This document shows positions 37,382 through 46,040 of a DNA stretch of 64,000 nt, piece after piece. The stretch is from an uncultured Sphingomonas sp. (GTDB taxonomy: Bacteria; Pseudomonadota; Alphaproteobacteria; Sphingomonadales; Sphingomonadaceae). The stretch is taken from assembly GCF_913062585.1 (NCBI RefSeq), contig NZ_CAJXWX010000009.1, forward strand, positions 1 through 64,000, given 5' to 3'. Position numbers and translations under genes: made by a program. The notes under the pieces are model-generated. The model worked only from the letters and a program-made list of their open reading frames with translations, did not search any database and had not been told where the DNA came from. Numbering within the stretch: position 1 is the stretch's first letter; every line of letters begins with the position of its first letter.

Positions 37382-38449
37382 ATGGACATACGCGAACTCG
37401 CCCGTCACCTGGGATTGTCGATCGGCACCGTGTCGCGCGCGTTGAACGACCGTAAGGACGTCAGCCCCGCGACCCGGAAGCGGGTGATCGAGGCGGCGCA
37501 ACTCCATGGCTATATCCCCAACCAGTCGGGCCGGACGCTGCGCAGCGGCCGGACGGGCACGGTCGGTTTCATGCTGACCCTGGAGCATGACAGTGCGATC
37601 CATGGCGACCCGTTCTTCATGGCGCTGCTAGAGGGATTGCAGAACGGTCTGAGCGAATATGACCTCGACCTCGCCGTCCTGCTGGCGCGCAAGGGTGAGG
37701 ACGGGCTGACCTTCCTGCGGCGGCATGTGTCGCGCCGGACGGTCGATGGCTGGGTGCTGTCGGGTACGCAGCATGACGATCCGCGAATCGTATTCCTGCT
37801 CGACCGCTCCATTCCCTTCGTCGCGCTGGGGCGGACCGCGTCGGCGTGCGATTACGCCTGGATCGACCTGGATTTCGAGGGGGTCGTGGCCGATGCCATG
37901 GGCCTGCTGATCGAGGCGGGGCATCGCCGGATCGGGCTGGTCGCGCCGCCCGCGACGATCAACAACAGCCATATCGTCGTCGACCGCTATCGCGCCGCGC
38001 TGGAGCGGGCGGGCATCGCCTTCGATCCCGTGCTCGTCCATCACGGCGAAACCGACGAGAGCGATGGCGAGACGACCGCGTGCGAGCTGATGGCGCTGCC
38101 CGACCGGCCGACCGCGCTGTTGCTGATGGGCGAGACCGCGCCGGTCGGGGCTTACCGCGCGCTGCGCCGCCTGGGGCTGGAGCCGGGGCGCGACGTGGCG
38201 GTGATCGGGCTGCGCGACAATCCGGCCTGTCGCGCGCTGTCGCCCGACCTGACCTGTTTCTCGCTGGAACTGGACGATCTGGGGCTGGCGCTGGCGCACG
38301 GACTGGTCGCGATGCTGCCCGGGCAGTCCGGTGCAGGACATCCGTCCGTTCAGCGGCTCTGGGGCATGAATTTGCGACTCGGGCAGAGCCATCGCACGCA
38401 GGTCGGGGCGGGTGAGGGGGTGGCAACAGTCGGACAAATCACGGTGTGA
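37382..38449 (+). CDS. LacI family transcriptional regulator
   Basis: This 355-residue protein has an N-terminal LacI helix-turn-helix (MDIRELARHLGLSIGTVSRA, then a hinge-helix region with GYIPNQSGRTLRSG) and a periplasmic-binding-protein-like sugar-sensing domain. The frame extends to 37325, but ATG 37382 matches the family start. It is divergent from the GH31 operon and upstream of the GH127 gene, which suggests that it represses the locus until a pentose or oligosaccharide inducer appears. Confidence 0.92.
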   Translation: MDIRELARHLGLSIGTVSRALNDRKDVSPATRKRVIEAAQLHGYIPNQSGRTLRSGRTGTVGFMLTLEHDSAIHGDPFFMALLEGLQNGLSEYDLDLAVLLARKGEDGLTFLRRHVSRRTVDGWVLSGTQHDDPRIVFLLDRSIPFVALGRTASACDYAWIDLDFEGVVADAMGLLIEAGHRRIGLVAPPATINNSHIVVDRYRAALERAGIAFDPVLVHHGETDESDGETTACELMALPDRPTALLLMGETAPVGAYRALRRLGLEPGRDVAVIGLRDNPACRALSPDLTCFSLELDDLGLALAHGLVAMLPGQSGAGHPSVQRLWGMNLRLGQSHRTQVGAGEGVATVGQITV

Positions 38450-38594
38450 CGGCGGGGCTTGCTCTACGCCCTGTACATCCGCACCGCTCAAAATTCCGCG
38501 TTTCCAGACTCTTCGCCTTTGGTTCAGAAAGCCATTGCGCCGATCCGCCAAGCCTGTCACCCAAAAGGAAAATCAGAATAGTCGGAGAAGATCG

Positions 38595-40550
38595 GTGCAT
38601 CCATGCTGTCCCGCCCCGTCGCGTCGCGATGTCCTGACCACGGCCGGCAGGGGGGGCAGCATCGGTGCATTGGCGACGGCCTGGGGCGCGGTGATGCCCG
38701 CTTCCGCCTGGGCGCAGGCCAAGCCGATGGCACCCGCCTCCGCCGCCCCCGTCGTCCAGCCCTTCGACATGGCCGACGTCACCCTGGCCGACGGCCCCCT
38801 CCTCCATGCGCAGACGATGACCGAGGCGTATCTGATGCGCCTGCAGCCCGACCGGATGCTCGCAAATTTCCGCACCAATGCGGGGTTGAAACCCAAGGCG
38901 CCGGTCTATGGTGGCTGGGAATCGGAGCCGCAATGGGCGGACATCAACTGCCACGGCCATACGCTGGGCCATTATCTCTCGGCCTGCGCGCTCGCCTATC
39001 GCGCGACGAAGGACAAGAGATACCGCCAGCGCATCGACTATATCGCCCAGGAACTGGCGGCGTGCCAGCAGGCGGCGTGCTCAGGCCTGGTCTGCGCCTT
39101 CCCCAAGGGGCCGGCGCTGGTCGCGGCGCATCTGCGGGGCGAGCCGATCACCGGCGTGCCGTGGTACACGCTGCACAAGCTGTATGCGGGCCTGCGCGAC
39201 TCGGCCTTGCTGGCGGACAGCGAGCGTGCGCGCGCGGTGCTGATCCGGCTGGCCGACTGGGGCGTGGTGGCGACCAAGCCGCTCACCGACGACCAGTTCG
39301 AGACGATGCTCCAGACCGAATATGGCGGCATGAACGAGGTCTATGCCGATCTGTATTTCATGACCGGCAACCAGGATTACCGGCGGGTGGCCGAGCGTTT
39401 CTCGCAAAAGGCGATCATGGATCCCCTGGCCAAGGGGCAGGATCATCTCGACGGGCTGCACGCCAATACGCAGGTGCCCAAGATCATCGGCTTCCAGCGC
39501 GTGTTCGAGGCGACCGGCAACGACCGGTATCGCAACGCGGCGGCGTTTTTCTGGCGCACCGTCGCGCATACCCGCTCCTTCGCGACCGGCGGGCATGGCG
39601 ATGGCGAGCATTTCTTCGCGATGGCCGATTTCGACCGGCACGTCTTCTCGGCCAAGGGGTCGGAGACCTGCTGCCAGCATAATATGCTCAAGCTGACCCG
39701 CGCGCTGTTCCTGCACGATCCGCGCGCCGACTATGCCGATTATTACGAGCGCACGCTCTACAACGGCATCCTCGCCTCGCAGGACCCGGACTCGGGCATG
39801 GCAACCTATTTCCAGGGTGCGCGGCCGGGTTACATGAAGCTCTATCACACGCCCGAGGACAGCTTCTGGTGCTGCACCGGCACGGGCATGGAAAATCATG
39901 TGAAGTATCGCGACTCGATCTACTTCCATGACGACCGCGCGCTCTATGTGAACCTGTTCATCCCTTCGAGCGTGAGCTGGGCCGACAAGGGTGCAGGTCT
40001 GACGCAGGTGACGAATTTCCCGGACTCGGCGACGACCCGGTTCCGCTGGAAACTGCGCCAGCCGACCGAACTGACCCTGAAGTTGCGTCATCCGAAATGG
40101 AGTCGCACCGCGACCCTGCTGGTCAACGGCGCGGAGGTGGAACGCTCGGACCAGCCCGGCCGCTATGTCGATGTGACCCGGACCTGGAAGACCGGGGATA
40201 TGGTCGAATGGCGCATGGTGATGGAGCCCGCCACCGAAAGCGCCCCCGCCGCGCCGAAGATCGTCGCCTTCACCTATGGCCCGCTGGTGCTGGCGGGCGC
40301 GCTGGGCCGCGAAGGGCTGGCGCCGGGCGCGGACGTCGTCGTGAGCGAGCGCAAATATGGCGAGTATAACGACGGGCCGTTCCAGGCACCGATTCTGTCG
40401 GGCGAACCGGACCACCTCATCCGGAAGATCGCCGCGACGGGCAAGCCACTGGAGTTCACCATTCCGGCGGCGGACGGGCGGCCGGTGCGGCTGGTACCCT
40501 ATCATCGCATCGCGCATGAGCGATATGCGACCTATTGGAAGCTGGCCTGA
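38595..40550 (+). CDS. GH127 beta-L-arabinofuranosidase, Tat-exported
   Basis: This is a 651-residue member of the former DUF1680 family. The N-terminus has a twin-arginine signal (PSRRDVLTTAGRGG, then a hydrophobic stretch to ASAWA). The barrel contains GSETCCQHNMLK (Glu and Cys of the zinc/active site) and SFWCCTGTGMENH (the cysteine nucleophile region), matching the unusual Cys-Zn mechanism of GH127. The start is set at GTG 38595, because GGAGAAG lies four bases upstream and places the Tat motif at residues 9-11; the open frame to 38412 overlaps lacI and is not protein-like. It should release L-arabinofuranose outside the cytoplasm. Confidence 0.88.
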   Translation: MHPCCPAPSRRDVLTTAGRGGSIGALATAWGAVMPASAWAQAKPMAPASAAPVVQPFDMADVTLADGPLLHAQTMTEAYLMRLQPDRMLANFRTNAGLKPKAPVYGGWESEPQWADINCHGHTLGHYLSACALAYRATKDKRYRQRIDYIAQELAACQQAACSGLVCAFPKGPALVAAHLRGEPITGVPWYTLHKLYAGLRDSALLADSERARAVLIRLADWGVVATKPLTDDQFETMLQTEYGGMNEVYADLYFMTGNQDYRRVAERFSQKAIMDPLAKGQDHLDGLHANTQVPKIIGFQRVFEATGNDRYRNAAAFFWRTVAHTRSFATGGHGDGEHFFAMADFDRHVFSAKGSETCCQHNMLKLTRALFLHDPRADYADYYERTLYNGILASQDPDSGMATYFQGARPGYMKLYHTPEDSFWCCTGTGMENHVKYRDSIYFHDDRALYVNLFIPSSVSWADKGAGLTQVTNFPDSATTRFRWKLRQPTELTLKLRHPKWSRTATLLVNGAEVERSDQPGRYVDVTRTWKTGDMVEWRMVMEPATESAPAAPKIVAFTYGPLVLAGALGREGLAPGADVVVSERKYGEYNDGPFQAPILSGEPDHLIRKIAATGKPLEFTIPAADGRPVRLVPYHRIAHERYATYWKLA

Positions 40551-40570
40551 TCGCAGACACTCTGCGCACC

Positions 40571-40834
40571 ACCCCGGCGAAGGCCGGGGTCCAGTTGCCA
40601 CTCCGTCGCGGGTAAAGGCATAAAGAGATTGTGTTCGCGCGGAGGCGCGGAGAACGCAGAGAGGGTGTCGGATTGGCCGCGGCACGGCTTCATCAACACT
40701 GGTGGAGAAAGGTAGGAAGTTGCCACGGGCGAGACACCTCCGCGTTCTCCGCGCCTCCGCGCGAACACAATATCTCTCGACCAGCCACTTTTGCACAGAT
40801 CGCATGGCATCTGGACCCCGGCCTCCGCCGGGGT
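40571..40834. repeat. Nested palindromic intergenic element
   Basis: The outer arms 40571-40594 and 40811-40834 are inverted copies with one mismatch (core CCCCGGCGAAGGCCGGGG). The inner arms 40628-40657 and 40742-40771 are perfect 30 bp inverted copies (core CGCGCGGAGGCGCGGAG). The whole 264 base unit fills the gap between the GH127 gene and tRNA-Val and contains no supported gene. It resembles a small non-autonomous element or a composite of two repeat families. Confidence 0.85.
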
Positions 40835-40857
40835 GGGGCTATTGGTGATGTCGGGAA

Positions 40858-40933
40858 TGGTGGGCGATGACGGGCTCGAACCGCCGACATTCTCGGTGTA
40901 AACGAGACGCTCTACCAACTGAGCTAATCGCCC
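40858..40933 (-). tRNA. tRNA-Val (anticodon TAC)
   Basis: This is a 76 nt tRNA on the - strand with encoded CCA. The acceptor GGGCGAT pairs with ATCGCCC, the D arm is GCTC/GAGC, the anticodon stem TCTCG/CGAGA surrounds the loop TTTACAC (TAC), and the T arm is intact. Its 5' end faces the gene transfer agent cluster, 187 bases before the small terminase gene. Confidence 0.95.
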
Positions 40934-41119
40934 CCTCTCGGGAAGCTCCGCCTAATGCCGATGCGCCCCGCGTCTGGCAAGCCGCTTTTGCGCGGCGAAC
41001 CGGAGCGGTTCCTTTGTTGGATACAAAGCCGATCGCCTCCGGCACATAACAGGAACATCGAGGGTGATGCGGTCGACGGGAGCGGCCGGATCGCCCGCGA
41101 TGCTTCGGGGGGAGCGGGA

Positions 41120-41596
41120 ATGGCCGGAACGGGGGAGGGCGCGGCGTGGACGCTGGCGCGACGACGGCAATTCCTGGCGGCGCTGGCGGTCAGCGCCGAT
41201 GCGGGGGCGGCGGCACGGGCGGTGGGAGAGACGCTCCGGGCCGCACAGGCCCTGCGGCGGCGCGACCGGGCCTTTGGCGAGGCCTGGGACGCGGCGATCG
41301 GCGCGGCGCACGCGCTGGTCGAGGAGGGGCTGCTGCGCCGGATGCTCGCCCTGTTGGCGGCCGGGGATGGGGAGGGCGGAGAGGCCGGTGCGGGGACCAC
41401 CGGCCTCTCCATCACCCCGCCGCTCCACGCCACCGAGGTGCAACTGTATCTGAAGCTGCTCGCGCGGCGCGATGCGCTGGCCCGGGCGGGTGACGCCGGG
41501 AGCGACGCGGCACGGGCAAGTGCGGCGGAGACCGATGCGGCGCTGGAACGCGCGCTCGATGGACTGGCGCGGCGGCGATTGAAGGGGATGGCGTGA
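41120..41596 (+). CDS. GTA small terminase-like protein (gp1)
   Basis: This 158-residue protein is at the head of the GTA cluster. The N-terminal half has a helix-turn-helix-like segment with the spacing seen in small terminases (RRRQFLAALAVSADAGAAA, then the segment ending FGEAWDAAI). The rest is helical. ATG 41120 has GGAGCGGG upstream; the open frame to 40955 is not conserved-looking. The stop overlaps the start of the large terminase, which supports the role. It would select DNA for packaging. Confidence 0.75.
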   Translation: MAGTGEGAAWTLARRRQFLAALAVSADAGAAARAVGETLRAAQALRRRDRAFGEAWDAAIGAAHALVEEGLLRRMLALLAAGDGEGGEAGAGTTGLSITPPLHATEVQLYLKLLARRDALARAGDAGSDAARASAAETDAALERALDGLARRRLKGMA

Positions 41597-42906
41597 TGGC
41601 GGGGGAGGATGCGGCGACGCGGCTCGCCACGCTGGCGATGTTGGACCCCCGCGCGCGCGAAAAGGCGCTGGCGGCGCTGACCCCGGCGCAGAAGCGCGAG
41701 CTGGTCGAGCGATGGGAATTATGGGCGCATGACGGTCAGGTGGCACCACCGGGCGACTGGCGGGTCTGGCTGATCCGCGCGGGGCGCGGCTTCGGCAAGA
41801 CACGCGCCGGGGCGGAGTGGGTCAGTAGCCTCGCCCGTGACAATCCGGGCGCGCGGATCGCGTTGATGGGCGCGACGCTGCGCGATGTCGAGCGGGTGAT
41901 GGTGCGCGGTGAAAGCGGACTGTTGGCGGTGGCGCGTAAAGGCGAGACGCCCAAATGGATCGGCAGCCTGGGGCAGGTGCATTTCGCGTCCGGCGCGATC
42001 GGCTTCGCCTATTCGGCGGCCGCGCCCGAGGCTCTGCGCGGGCCGCAGCATCATGCGGCCTGGTGCGACGAACTGGGTAAGTGGAAGGGGGAGGCCGGAT
42101 GGGACAATCTGATGATGACGCTCCGGCTGGGCGAGCGGCCGCGGGTGCTGGTCACGACCACGCCGCGCGCGACGCCCTTGATGCGCAAGGTGATGGCGCT
42201 GCCCGACTGCGTCGAGACGATCGGGCGGACCAGCGACAATGCGCATCTGCCCGACAGCTTCCAGGACGCGATGATCGCCCAATATGGCGACACGCGGCTG
42301 GGGCGGCAGGAGCTGGACGGCGAGATGGTCGACGACCGCGAGGGGGCCCTGTGGACTCGCGCGCTGCTCGACCGGCAACGGGCCAAGACGGTGCCCGCGC
42401 TCGACCGGGTGGTGGTCGGCGTCGATCCGCCCGCGACCAGCAGCGGCGATGCCTGCGGGATCGTTGCGGTCGGGCTGGGGCGCGACGGCCATGGCTATGT
42501 GCTGGAGGACGCCAGCGAAGCGGGGCTGTCGCCCGAGGGCTGGGCGGCGCGGGTGGCGGGCTGTGCGCGGCGCAACCGTGCCGACCGGGTGGTGGCCGAG
42601 CGCAACCAGGGTGGCGACATGGTGGAAAGCGTGCTGCGACTCGCCGACCCGACCCTGCCGGTGCATCTGGTCTATGCCTCGATCGGCAAGGCGGCACGGG
42701 CGGAGCCGGTGTCGTTCCTCTATGCGCAAGGCCGCGTGTGGCATGGGCGGGGGTTTCCCGCGCTGGAGGACGAGCTGTGCGGGCTGGGCGTGGCGGGGGC
42801 TTATGACGGGCCCGGCCGCTCGCCGGATCGGGCGGATGCGTTGGTCTGGGCGCTGACCGAGCTGATGCTGTCCGGGCGCGGGCCGCCGGGAATACGGAAT
42901 TTATAG
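41596..42906 (+). CDS. GTA large terminase (gp2)
   Basis: This is the ATPase/nuclease that packages DNA into GTA heads. The Walker A is IRAGRGFGKTRAGAEW, the Walker B-type segment is HHAAWCDELGKW, and the nuclease domain shows VVVGVDPPATSSGDACG, RVVAERNQGGDMV and RSPDRADALVWAL. The length of 436 residues is normal. ATG 41596 overlaps the stop of gp1 (TGATG); GTG 41593 is an alternative one codon earlier. Confidence 0.93.
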   Translation: MAGEDAATRLATLAMLDPRAREKALAALTPAQKRELVERWELWAHDGQVAPPGDWRVWLIRAGRGFGKTRAGAEWVSSLARDNPGARIALMGATLRDVERVMVRGESGLLAVARKGETPKWIGSLGQVHFASGAIGFAYSAAAPEALRGPQHHAAWCDELGKWKGEAGWDNLMMTLRLGERPRVLVTTTPRATPLMRKVMALPDCVETIGRTSDNAHLPDSFQDAMIAQYGDTRLGRQELDGEMVDDREGALWTRALLDRQRAKTVPALDRVVVGVDPPATSSGDACGIVAVGLGRDGHGYVLEDASEAGLSPEGWAARVAGCARRNRADRVVAERNQGGDMVESVLRLADPTLPVHLVYASIGKAARAEPVSFLYAQGRVWHGRGFPALEDELCGLGVAGAYDGPGRSPDRADALVWALTELMLSGRGPPGIRNL

Positions 42907-42914
42907 CCCTTGAT

Positions 42915-43037
42915 CCTCCCCGGAACGGGGAGGGGGACCAGCGCAGCTGGTGGAGGGGGATCGCCGCATGGGGTGACCTTGCGTGGAAGCCCCCCTCCGT
43001 CAGCGCTGCGCGCTGCCACCTCCCCGTGCCGGGGAGG
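42915..43037. repeat. Palindromic element between terminase and portal genes
   Basis: Hairpins CCTCCCC/GGGGAGG at 42915-42933 and 43019-43037 bracket about 85 bases of further GC-rich sequence. The unit interrupts an otherwise tightly packed operon and resembles the element at 48391-48519. Confidence 0.7.
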
Positions 43038-43055
43038 AGCTGAAGGAGATTCATC

Positions 43056-44159
43056 ATGAGGATGTTCGGTCGCAAGACCGGGCGGGGGGCCGCGCGTCCT
43101 TTGCTCGGGTTGGGTTTCGCCCGGTCAGGGGTGCCTTTGACCGGCGCGGCGCCGTCCTATGAAACGCAGGTGCGCGAGGGCTATCTGCGCAATCCGGTGG
43201 CGCAGCGTGCGGTGCGGATGGTGGCGGGCGGGCTGGCGGAGGCACCGCTAGCCGCCTCGCACCCCGAGTTGATCGCGCTGGTGGCGGCGCGCAGCGAGGG
43301 GCAGGCGCTGCTGGAGACGGTGGCGACGCATCTGCTGCTGCACGGCAATGCCTATGTGCAGATCCTGCGTGACGGCGAGGGCGAGGTCGCCGAGCTGTTC
43401 GCGCTGCGCCCCGAACGGGTGACGATGGAGCTGGACGCGAGCGGCTGGCCCGCCGCCTATCTCTATCGCGCTGGTGGCCGTGTCACGACGCTGCCGGTCG
43501 ATCCGGTGCGGGCGCAGGTGGTGCATCTAAAAAGCTGCCACCCGCTCGACGATCATTATGGGCTGGGCTGCCTGGGCGCGGCGGCGGGGGCGATCGCGAT
43601 TCATAACGCGGCCGCCGCCTGGAACCGCGCGCTGCTCGACAATGCGGCGCGGCCGTCGGGGGCGCTGGTCTATGATCCGGGCGATGGCTCGACGCTGACG
43701 CCCGACCAATTCGAGCGGCTGCGCACCGAGATGGAGGGTTTTGCGGGCAGCGGCAATGCCGGGCGTCCGCTGCTGCTGGAAGGCGGGCTGAAGTGGCAGG
43801 CGATGAGCCTGACGCCCGCCGAACTCGACTTCATCGCAGCCAAGTCGTCGGCGGCGCGCGAGATCGCGCTGGCCTTTGGCGTGCCGCCGATGCTGCTCGG
43901 CCTGCCCGGCGACAACACCTATGCCAATTACCGCGAGGCGAACCGCGCCTTGTGGCGGCAGGCGATCCTGCCGCTGGCCGGCGCGATCCTGAGCGGCCTG
44001 GCCCAGGGGCTGTCGGGCTGGTTCGAGGGGGCGAGCCTGTCGGTCGACATCAACCGCGTCACCGCATTGGCCGAGGAGCGGCAGATGCTGTGGGCCATGG
44101 CGGCAAGCGCCGATTTCCTCGATCCGGCGGAGAAGCGCCAGATGGTCGGCCTGTCATGA
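43056..44159 (+). CDS. GTA portal protein, HK97 family (gp3)
   Basis: This is a 367-residue portal that forms the DNA entry ring. Family-type segments are NPVAQRAVRMVAGGLAEAPL, LLLHGNAYVQILRDGEG, PSGALVYDPG and FGVPPMLLGLPGDNTYANYR. AAGGAG lies before ATG 43056. It is the second structural gene in the canonical GTA order and overlaps the next gene by four bases. Confidence 0.93.
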   Translation: MRMFGRKTGRGAARPLLGLGFARSGVPLTGAAPSYETQVREGYLRNPVAQRAVRMVAGGLAEAPLAASHPELIALVAARSEGQALLETVATHLLLHGNAYVQILRDGEGEVAELFALRPERVTMELDASGWPAAYLYRAGGRVTTLPVDPVRAQVVHLKSCHPLDDHYGLGCLGAAAGAIAIHNAAAAWNRALLDNAARPSGALVYDPGDGSTLTPDQFERLRTEMEGFAGSGNAGRPLLLEGGLKWQAMSLTPAELDFIAAKSSAAREIALAFGVPPMLLGLPGDNTYANYREANRALWRQAILPLAGAILSGLAQGLSGWFEGASLSVDINRVTALAEERQMLWAMAASADFLDPAEKRQMVGLS

Positions 44160-44461
44160 GCGGCGACGTTCTGGCGCGGCTGCTGGCGCAGGCGGCGGAT
44201 AGCGGGGCGGACCTCGTCACGCTGCGCGCGGTGGCGGAGGAAGCGGGCGAGCTGGGCGCGACGCGGGCGCTCACCCGGCTGGGTCTGGCCGATGCCGATG
44301 CGGCGGGGGACGTCGCGGAGCTGCGCGAGCTGCTGACCGCCTGGCGCGAGGCCAAGTCGTCGGTGTGGAAAAGCGCGGTCGGCTGGTTGACCCGGCTGCT
44401 CGGCGCGCTGCTGCTGGCGGGGATCGCGATGCGGCTGGGGATGGAGGACTGGCTGAAATGA
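44156..44461 (+). CDS. Small GTA-cluster membrane protein (DUF6127-like)
   Basis: This 101-residue protein is helical (about 1-75), with DLVTLRAVAEEAGELGATRA, followed by a C-terminal hydrophobic helix LLGALLLAGIAMRLG. It overlaps the portal gene and the protease gene by four bases at each end, so it is translated with the head genes. I believe it corresponds to the DUF6127 proteins found in sphingomonad GTA clusters, but its role is unknown. Confidence 0.65.
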   Translation: MSGDVLARLLAQAADSGADLVTLRAVAEEAGELGATRALTRLGLADADAAGDVAELRELLTAWREAKSSVWKSAVGWLTRLLGALLLAGIAMRLGMEDWLK

Positions 44462-44838
44462 GCCTTTCCTTCACCGGCTATGCCGCGATCTGGGACCGGA
44501 TGGACCGGGCGGGCGACGTCATGCGGCGCGGCGCCTTTGCGGGCGCGCCGCTGGTCCCCCTGCTCTGGCAGCATCGGGGCGACGCCGTGGGCCGCATCGC
44601 CGCGCTGGCCGAGGATGACACCGGCCTGGCGGTCGAGGGCGTGGTCGACGACCCGGCACTCGCCGCGCTGGTCCGCTCGGGCGCGGTCGCCGGGCTGTCG
44701 GTCGGATACCGGCCGCGCGTCGTCCATCAGGGCGGCGCCCGCGCGATCCTGTCGGCCGAACTTTTCGAGATCAGCCTGGTGACGGTGCCGATGCAGCCGC
44801 TCGCCCGCGTGACTCACATTTTGACCAAGGGGGACTGA
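44458..44838 (+). CDS. GTA prohead protease, HK97 family (gp4)
   Basis: This is a 126-residue serine protease for capsid maturation. The family pattern starts with FTGYAAIWDRMDRAGDVMRRGAF, then PLLWQHRGDAVGRI with the catalytic His, and SVGYRPR with the catalytic Ser region (GLSVGY). EISLVTVPMQP is another hallmark. It directly precedes the capsid gene. Confidence 0.9.
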   Translation: MSLSFTGYAAIWDRMDRAGDVMRRGAFAGAPLVPLLWQHRGDAVGRIAALAEDDTGLAVEGVVDDPALAALVRSGAVAGLSVGYRPRVVHQGGARAILSAELFEISLVTVPMQPLARVTHILTKGD

Positions 44839-44839
44839 T

Positions 44840-45838
44840 ATGGACGTGATCGAACGACCCGTGCTGGACGGCGCAGGCGCGAAGACGAACGGCGCGTTCG
44901 ACGGTTATGTGCGCAGTGGCACCACCGTCGAGCTGAAGGCTTTTACCGGCACCACCGGCGACAGCGGCGGCTTCGCCGTCCCGCGGGAGATCGACGCGGC
45001 GATCGCCTCGGTCCTGAAGAATGTCTCGCCGATCCGCGCCATCGCCAATGTCGTGACGGTGGGTTCGGCGGGCTATCGCAAGCTGGTGACGACCGGCGGC
45101 ACGCCGTCCGGCTGGGCGAGCGAGACGGCGGCGCGGCCCGAGACGGCGACGCCCAGCTTCGTCGAACTCGCGCCCCCGATGGGCGAGCTTTATGCCAATC
45201 CGTCGGCCAGCCAGGCGATGCTGGACGATGCGGCGTTCGATGTGGAGGGCTGGCTCGCGGGCGAGATCGCGACCGAGTTCGCCCGTGCCGAGGGCGAGGC
45301 CTTCGTCAACGGAACGGGCCTTAACCGGCCCAGGGGGTTCCTGAACAATCCGACCAGCACGGCGAAGGACGGCGCGCGTCCCTTCGGTACGCTGCAACAT
45401 CTGCCGGGCGGTGCGGCGGCATCGTTCGGGGCCGATTCGGACGAGCGGCTGGTCGATCTGGTCCAGAGCCTGCGGGCGCCCTATCGCCAGGGCGCGTGCT
45501 TCGTGATGAACGCCGCGACCTCGGCCCGCATCCGCAAGATGAAGACGGGCGATGGCCAGTTCCTGTGGGCGCCGGGCCTGGTGGCGGGACAACCGGCCAC
45601 GCTGCTCGGCTATCCGGTGGTCGAGGCGGAGGAGATGCCCGACATCGCGGACGGCATGTACGCCATCGCCTTCGGCAATTTCCAGGCGGGCTATCTGATC
45701 ACCGAGCGCGCCGAGACCGCGATCCTGCGTGATCCTTACAGCAACAAGCCCTTCGTGACCTTCTACGCCACGCGCCGGGTCGGCGGCTGCGTCAGCGACT
45801 CGGATGCGATCAAGCTGATGAAGTTCTCGGCCAGCTGA
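44840..45838 (+). CDS. GTA major capsid protein, HK97 fold (gp5)
   Basis: This is a 332-residue capsid protein. The N-arm/E-loop region (GDSGGFAVPREIDAAI), the P-domain and the A-domain (segments GTGLNRPRGFLNNP and ILRDPYSNKPFVTFYATRRVGG) are typical. The protein is short: only about 30 residues precede the mature-like part, so the usual N-terminal delta/scaffold coiled coil of about 100 residues seems missing, although a prohead protease gene is present. It starts two bases after the protease stop. Confidence 0.9.
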   Translation: MDVIERPVLDGAGAKTNGAFDGYVRSGTTVELKAFTGTTGDSGGFAVPREIDAAIASVLKNVSPIRAIANVVTVGSAGYRKLVTTGGTPSGWASETAARPETATPSFVELAPPMGELYANPSASQAMLDDAAFDVEGWLAGEIATEFARAEGEAFVNGTGLNRPRGFLNNPTSTAKDGARPFGTLQHLPGGAAASFGADSDERLVDLVQSLRAPYRQGACFVMNAATSARIRKMKTGDGQFLWAPGLVAGQPATLLGYPVVEAEEMPDIADGMYAIAFGNFQAGYLITERAETAILRDPYSNKPFVTFYATRRVGGCVSDSDAIKLMKFSAS

Positions 45839-45858
45839 GCCGGGGGCCGATGAAAAAT

Positions 45859-45884
45859 CGGGGCAGCCGGCGGGGGCTGCCCCG
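45859..45884 (+). terminator. Hairpin after the capsid gene
   Basis: CGGGGCAGCC and GGCTGCCCCG form a perfect 10 bp stem with a six base loop 21 bases after the capsid stop. No strong T run follows, so partial termination is likely and would raise capsid mRNA over that of the tail genes. Confidence 0.6.
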
Positions 45885-46040
45885 TAGTTCAGGGAGGATG
45901 CCGGACCCGGCCGGGGGGCGCGGGGTCGGCATGGCCGGTGCCCAAGGGGGAGGCGGGCAACGGCTGAACGACCCTCTGCGCCCCAAGTGTGACGCCCGTG
46001 TGTCGCGCGTGTCGCAACTTGTATCCATGAAGGAGTTTAC

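Noticed and set aside
40858..40933. tRNA-Val as an attachment site for a prophage
   Set aside because: The 3' end of the tRNA points away from the phage-like cluster, no repeat of the tRNA end was seen at the other border near 54.6 kb, and there is no integrase.
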